Source: an uncultured Bacteroidales bacterium (GTDB lineage: Bacteria; Bacteroidota; Bacteroidia; Bacteroidales; Paludibacteraceae). Taken from it: DNA of 7,422 bases. This document shows positions 5,570 to 7,422 of this stretch, one piece after another; the stretch's first letter is position 1, and each line of letters begins with the position of its first letter. The stretch is taken from NCBI GenBank assembly GCA_937901225.1, contig CALCGX010000005.1, forward strand, positions 1-7,422. Reading direction: 5' to 3'. Made by a program: the position numbers and the translations under genes. Under the pieces are notes generated by a model, which saw nothing but the letters and a program-made list of their open reading frames with translations, had not been told where the DNA came from and ran no database searches.

Positions 5570-6325
5570 TTAGTCTTTGAGTTTTGCGCAGAGGTACTCG
5601 CGGTTGAGGCGAGCGATGTTAGCCAAAGATACTTGTTTTGGGCACTCAGCAGCACATGCACCTGTGTTGGTACAGTTACCAAAGCCCAACTCATCCATCT
5701 TAGCCACCATAGCCTTAGCACGAGCAGCTGCCTCTACCTTACCTTGTGGCAAGAGAGCCAATTGGCTAACCTTAGCAGAAACGAACAACATAGCAGAGCC
5801 GTTCTTACATGCAGCAGCACAAGCACCGCAACCGATACAACTTGCAGCATCCATTGCCTCGTCAGCGTGAGCCTTAGGAATTGGAATTGCGTTTGCATCA
5901 GGTACACCACCTGTATTAACTGAGACGAAACCACCAGCTTGCATGATCTTGTCGTATGCCTCGCGGTCCACCATCAAGTCCTTGATTACAGGGAATGCAC
6001 GGCTACGCCATGGCTCGATTGTGATAGTCTCGCCATCTTTGAACTTACGCATGTGCAATTGGCAAGTGGTGATAGCGCTGTCTGGTCCGTGTGGGTGACC
6101 GTTCACATACATAGAGCACATACCGCAGATACCCTCACGGCAGTCGTGGTCGAATGCGATAGGATCTTTGTGCTCGCTGATGAGTTGCTCGTTGAGGATG
6201 TCAATCATCTCCAAGAACGAAGCACCTTGGAAGATGTGTTTGAGTTCGTAGGTCTCGAAATGACCTTCTGCCTTTGGTCCAGCTTGACGCCAAACCTTCA
6301 CTTTAATATCAATATATTGATCCAT
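5570..6325 (-). CDS. frdB: Fumarate reductase / succinate dehydrogenase iron-sulfur subunit
   Basis: FrdB passes electrons between the membrane quinone subunit and the flavin of FrdA; in anaerobic Bacteroidales the enzyme mainly reduces fumarate to succinate. The 251 residues carry all three cluster motifs. The [2Fe-2S] site is C62, C67, C70 (DCREGICGMC) and C88. The others are CIGCGACAAAC (C163, C166, C169, C173) and CTNTGACAAECPK (C218, C224, C228). By analogy with E. coli FrdB, C163/C166/C169/C228 bind [4Fe-4S] and C173/C218/C224 bind [3Fe-4S]. Nothing is missing and the length is normal. The ATG is 5 bases after the frdA stop, so the two are co-transcribed and probably translationally coupled, in the usual Bacteroidetes order C-A-B. 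The name SdhB is equally valid; direction of use is inferred from lineage. Confidence 0.96.
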   Translation of the reverse strand: MDQYIDIKVKVWRQAGPKAEGHFETYELKHIFQGASFLEMIDILNEQLISEHKDPIAFDHDCREGICGMCSMYVNGHPHGPDSAITTCQLHMRKFKDGETITIEPWRSRAFPVIKDLMVDREAYDKIMQAGGFVSVNTGGVPDANAIPIPKAHADEAMDAASCIGCGACAAACKNGSAMLFVSAKVSQLALLPQGKVEAAARAKAMVAKMDELGFGNCTNTGACAAECPKQVSLANIARLNREYLCAKLKD

Positions 6326-6330
6326 AATGC

Positions 6331-7422
6331 TTAGCTCTTATAGTTACGAGTTTTACGTTCGGTGAATTCATAGTCGAGTGGCTCTTTGATAAGCTCTGGT
6401 TCGCTGTCCTCGCCAGTGTACTTCCAGCAAGCTACATAAGAGAACTTATCGTCTTGACGCATTGCCTCGCCCTCTGGAGTTTGATACTCCTCACGGAAGT
6501 GGCCACCGCAAGACTCCTCACGGTTCAAAGCGTCAACTGCCATCAAACGACCAATCTCGATAAAGTCAGCAAGACGGAGAGCCTTCTCCAACTCGTTGTT
6601 GAGTGAGTTAGCCTCACCTGGGATATATACATTGCTCCAGAACTCTTTCTTGATTGCGTCGATCTTCTCAACAGCAGTCTTCAAGCTCTCAGCGGTACGA
6701 CCCATACCAACGAAGTCCCACATCACAAGACCCAACTCTTTGTGGATAGAATCCACAGAGCGGTTACCTTGAACAGCCATGAGCTTCTCGATCTTCTCGG
6801 TGATACCCTTCTCAGCCTCAGCGAACTCTGGGAGGTCGGTAGACATACGTGGAACGCCGATTTGGTCGCTCAAGTAGTTTTGGATAGTATAAGGCAATAC
6901 GAAGTAACCATCAGCCAAACCTTGCATCAACGCAGAAGCACCGAGGCGGTTAGCACCGTGGTCAGAGAAGTTAGCCTCACCAATACAGAAGAGACCCTTC
7001 ACGCTGGTTTGCAACTCATAGTCAACCCAGATACCACCCATGGTATAGTGGATAGCAGGGAAGATCATCATTGGCTCCTCGTATGGGTTCTCGTCCACGA
7101 TCTTCTCGTACATTTGGAAGAGGTTACCATATTTAGCCTCTACTACATCCTTGCCAAGGCGTTGGATAGCGTCAGAGAAATCGAGGAACACAGCCAAACC
7201 AGTGTTGTTAACACCATAACCCTTGTCGCAACGCTCTTTAGCAGCACGTGAAGCTACGTCACGTGGCACGAGGTTACCGAATGCAGGGTAGCGGCGCTCC
7301 AAGTAGTAGTCGCGATCCTCTTCTGGGATATCACGACCCTTGATCTCACCGCGTTGGAGGCGTTGAGCGTCCTCGAGTTTCTTAGGAACCCAGATACGAC
7401 CATCGTTACGGAGTGACTCAGA
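6331..7422 (-). CDS. frdA: Fumarate reductase / succinate dehydrogenase flavoprotein subunit (C-terminal part)
   Basis: The gene enters from the right edge: the frame is open to base 7422 and the 363 residues here are the C-terminal part of a protein that in this phylum has about 640-660, so the FAD-binding N-terminus lies outside. Numbering from the window edge, PRDVASRA (53-60) holds the catalytic arginine R54 (E. coli FrdA R287), FPAIHYTMGG (121-130) holds substrate-binding H125 (H355), and GEANFSDHGANRLGASAL (148-165) holds R159 (R390) in the FAD- and substrate-binding loop. The remaining part is the helical C-terminal domain. It reduces fumarate at the covalent FAD on the inner face of the membrane, taking electrons from FrdB. 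A possible TTG start at 7302 is an internal leucine in LERRYPAFG, not a start. The membrane subunit (frdC) should lie further right. Confidence 0.96.
   Translation of the reverse strand, partial: SESLRNDGRIWVPKKLEDAQRLQRGEIKGRDIPEEDRDYYLERRYPAFGNLVPRDVASRAAKERCDKGYGVNNTGLAVFLDFSDAIQRLGKDVVEAKYGNLFQMYEKIVDENPYEEPMMIFPAIHYTMGGIWVDYELQTSVKGLFCIGEANFSDHGANRLGASALMQGLADGYFVLPYTIQNYLSDQIGVPRMSTDLPEFAEAEKGITEKIEKLMAVQGNRSVDSIHKELGLVMWDFVGMGRTAESLKTAVEKIDAIKKEFWSNVYIPGEANSLNNELEKALRLADFIEIGRLMAVDALNREESCGGHFREEYQTPEGEAMRQDDKFSYVACWKYTGEDSEPELIKEPLDYEFTERKTRNYKS

Noticed and set aside
5410..5721. 103-codon minus-strand open frame over the frd terminator
   Set aside because: It overlaps the frdB 3' end in another frame and passes through the terminator and the GTGTAAA repeats.
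5939..6334. 131-codon plus-strand open frame opposite frdB
   Set aside because: Antisense to a certain gene; it is open because of the codon bias of frdB.
6742..7251. 169-codon plus-strand open frame opposite frdA
   Set aside because: Antisense to frdA active-site motifs; no start context and no recognisable protein.
7300..7302. TTG start of frdA at 7302
   Set aside because: The same frame continues to the window edge with conserved flavoprotein sequence (EEDRDYYLERRYPAFG), so this is an internal leucine.

Overview
The window looks like chromosome from a Bacteroidales bacterium, most likely Prevotellaceae. The best evidence is the fumarate reductase pair at the right edge, a Bacteroidetes-type promoter (TTG-N20-TAACTTTG) before the STAS-like gene, the general lack of Shine-Dalgarno sites, and sigma-factor and WG-repeat genes of kinds common in that phylum. 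Every gene I can support is on the minus strand, so transcription runs from right to left.

Layout, right to left. (1) 7422-5570: the C-terminal 363 residues of the fumarate reductase/succinate dehydrogenase flavoprotein (frdA, cut by the window edge) and the complete iron-sulfur subunit (frdB), 5 bases apart. They end in a strong terminator at 5524-5487. This is core anaerobic energy metabolism, the last step of the succinate pathway. (2) 5569-5004: about 570 bases without a credible gene, built largely of repeats. Two similar modules each join a 23-base unit to a tandem array of 11-mers, and a separate 14-base repeat pair occurs nearer frdB. (3) 5008-4680: a well-formed promoter drives a 96-residue STAS-like (DUF4325-type) protein. 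Its stop codon overlaps, as ATGA, the start of a 21-codon reading frame that looks like the stub of a lost partner gene. (4) 4507-2327: a 726-residue WG-repeat protein in clearly AT-rich DNA (about 27-35% GC in three sampled 60-base lines, against about 45-53% in two sampled frd lines), with two diverged copies of a GK/G-T-LI motif near the C-terminus. (5) 2326-1933: a spacer with a possible 3' coding remnant, an A-tract inverted repeat, and a leader that can fold into a three-way junction closing on the next start codon. (6) 1932-150: a compact three-gene unit of a small exported protein, an ECF-like sigma factor with a long acidic linker, and a single-pass membrane protein with TPR-like helices. 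The last two overlap by 14 bases. (7) 57-9: a plus-strand terminator, presumably for a convergent gene to the left.

The best candidate for an undescribed system is the three-gene unit. I infer that it is an envelope-sensing sigma module: an exported factor, a sigma factor, and a membrane partner that lacks a recognisable classical anti-sigma domain, all behind a structured leader. The composite repeat at 5131-5327 and the STAS-like gene with its stub are the next most interesting. Functions for the small exported protein, the membrane protein and the WG-repeat protein are not established by the sequence alone.
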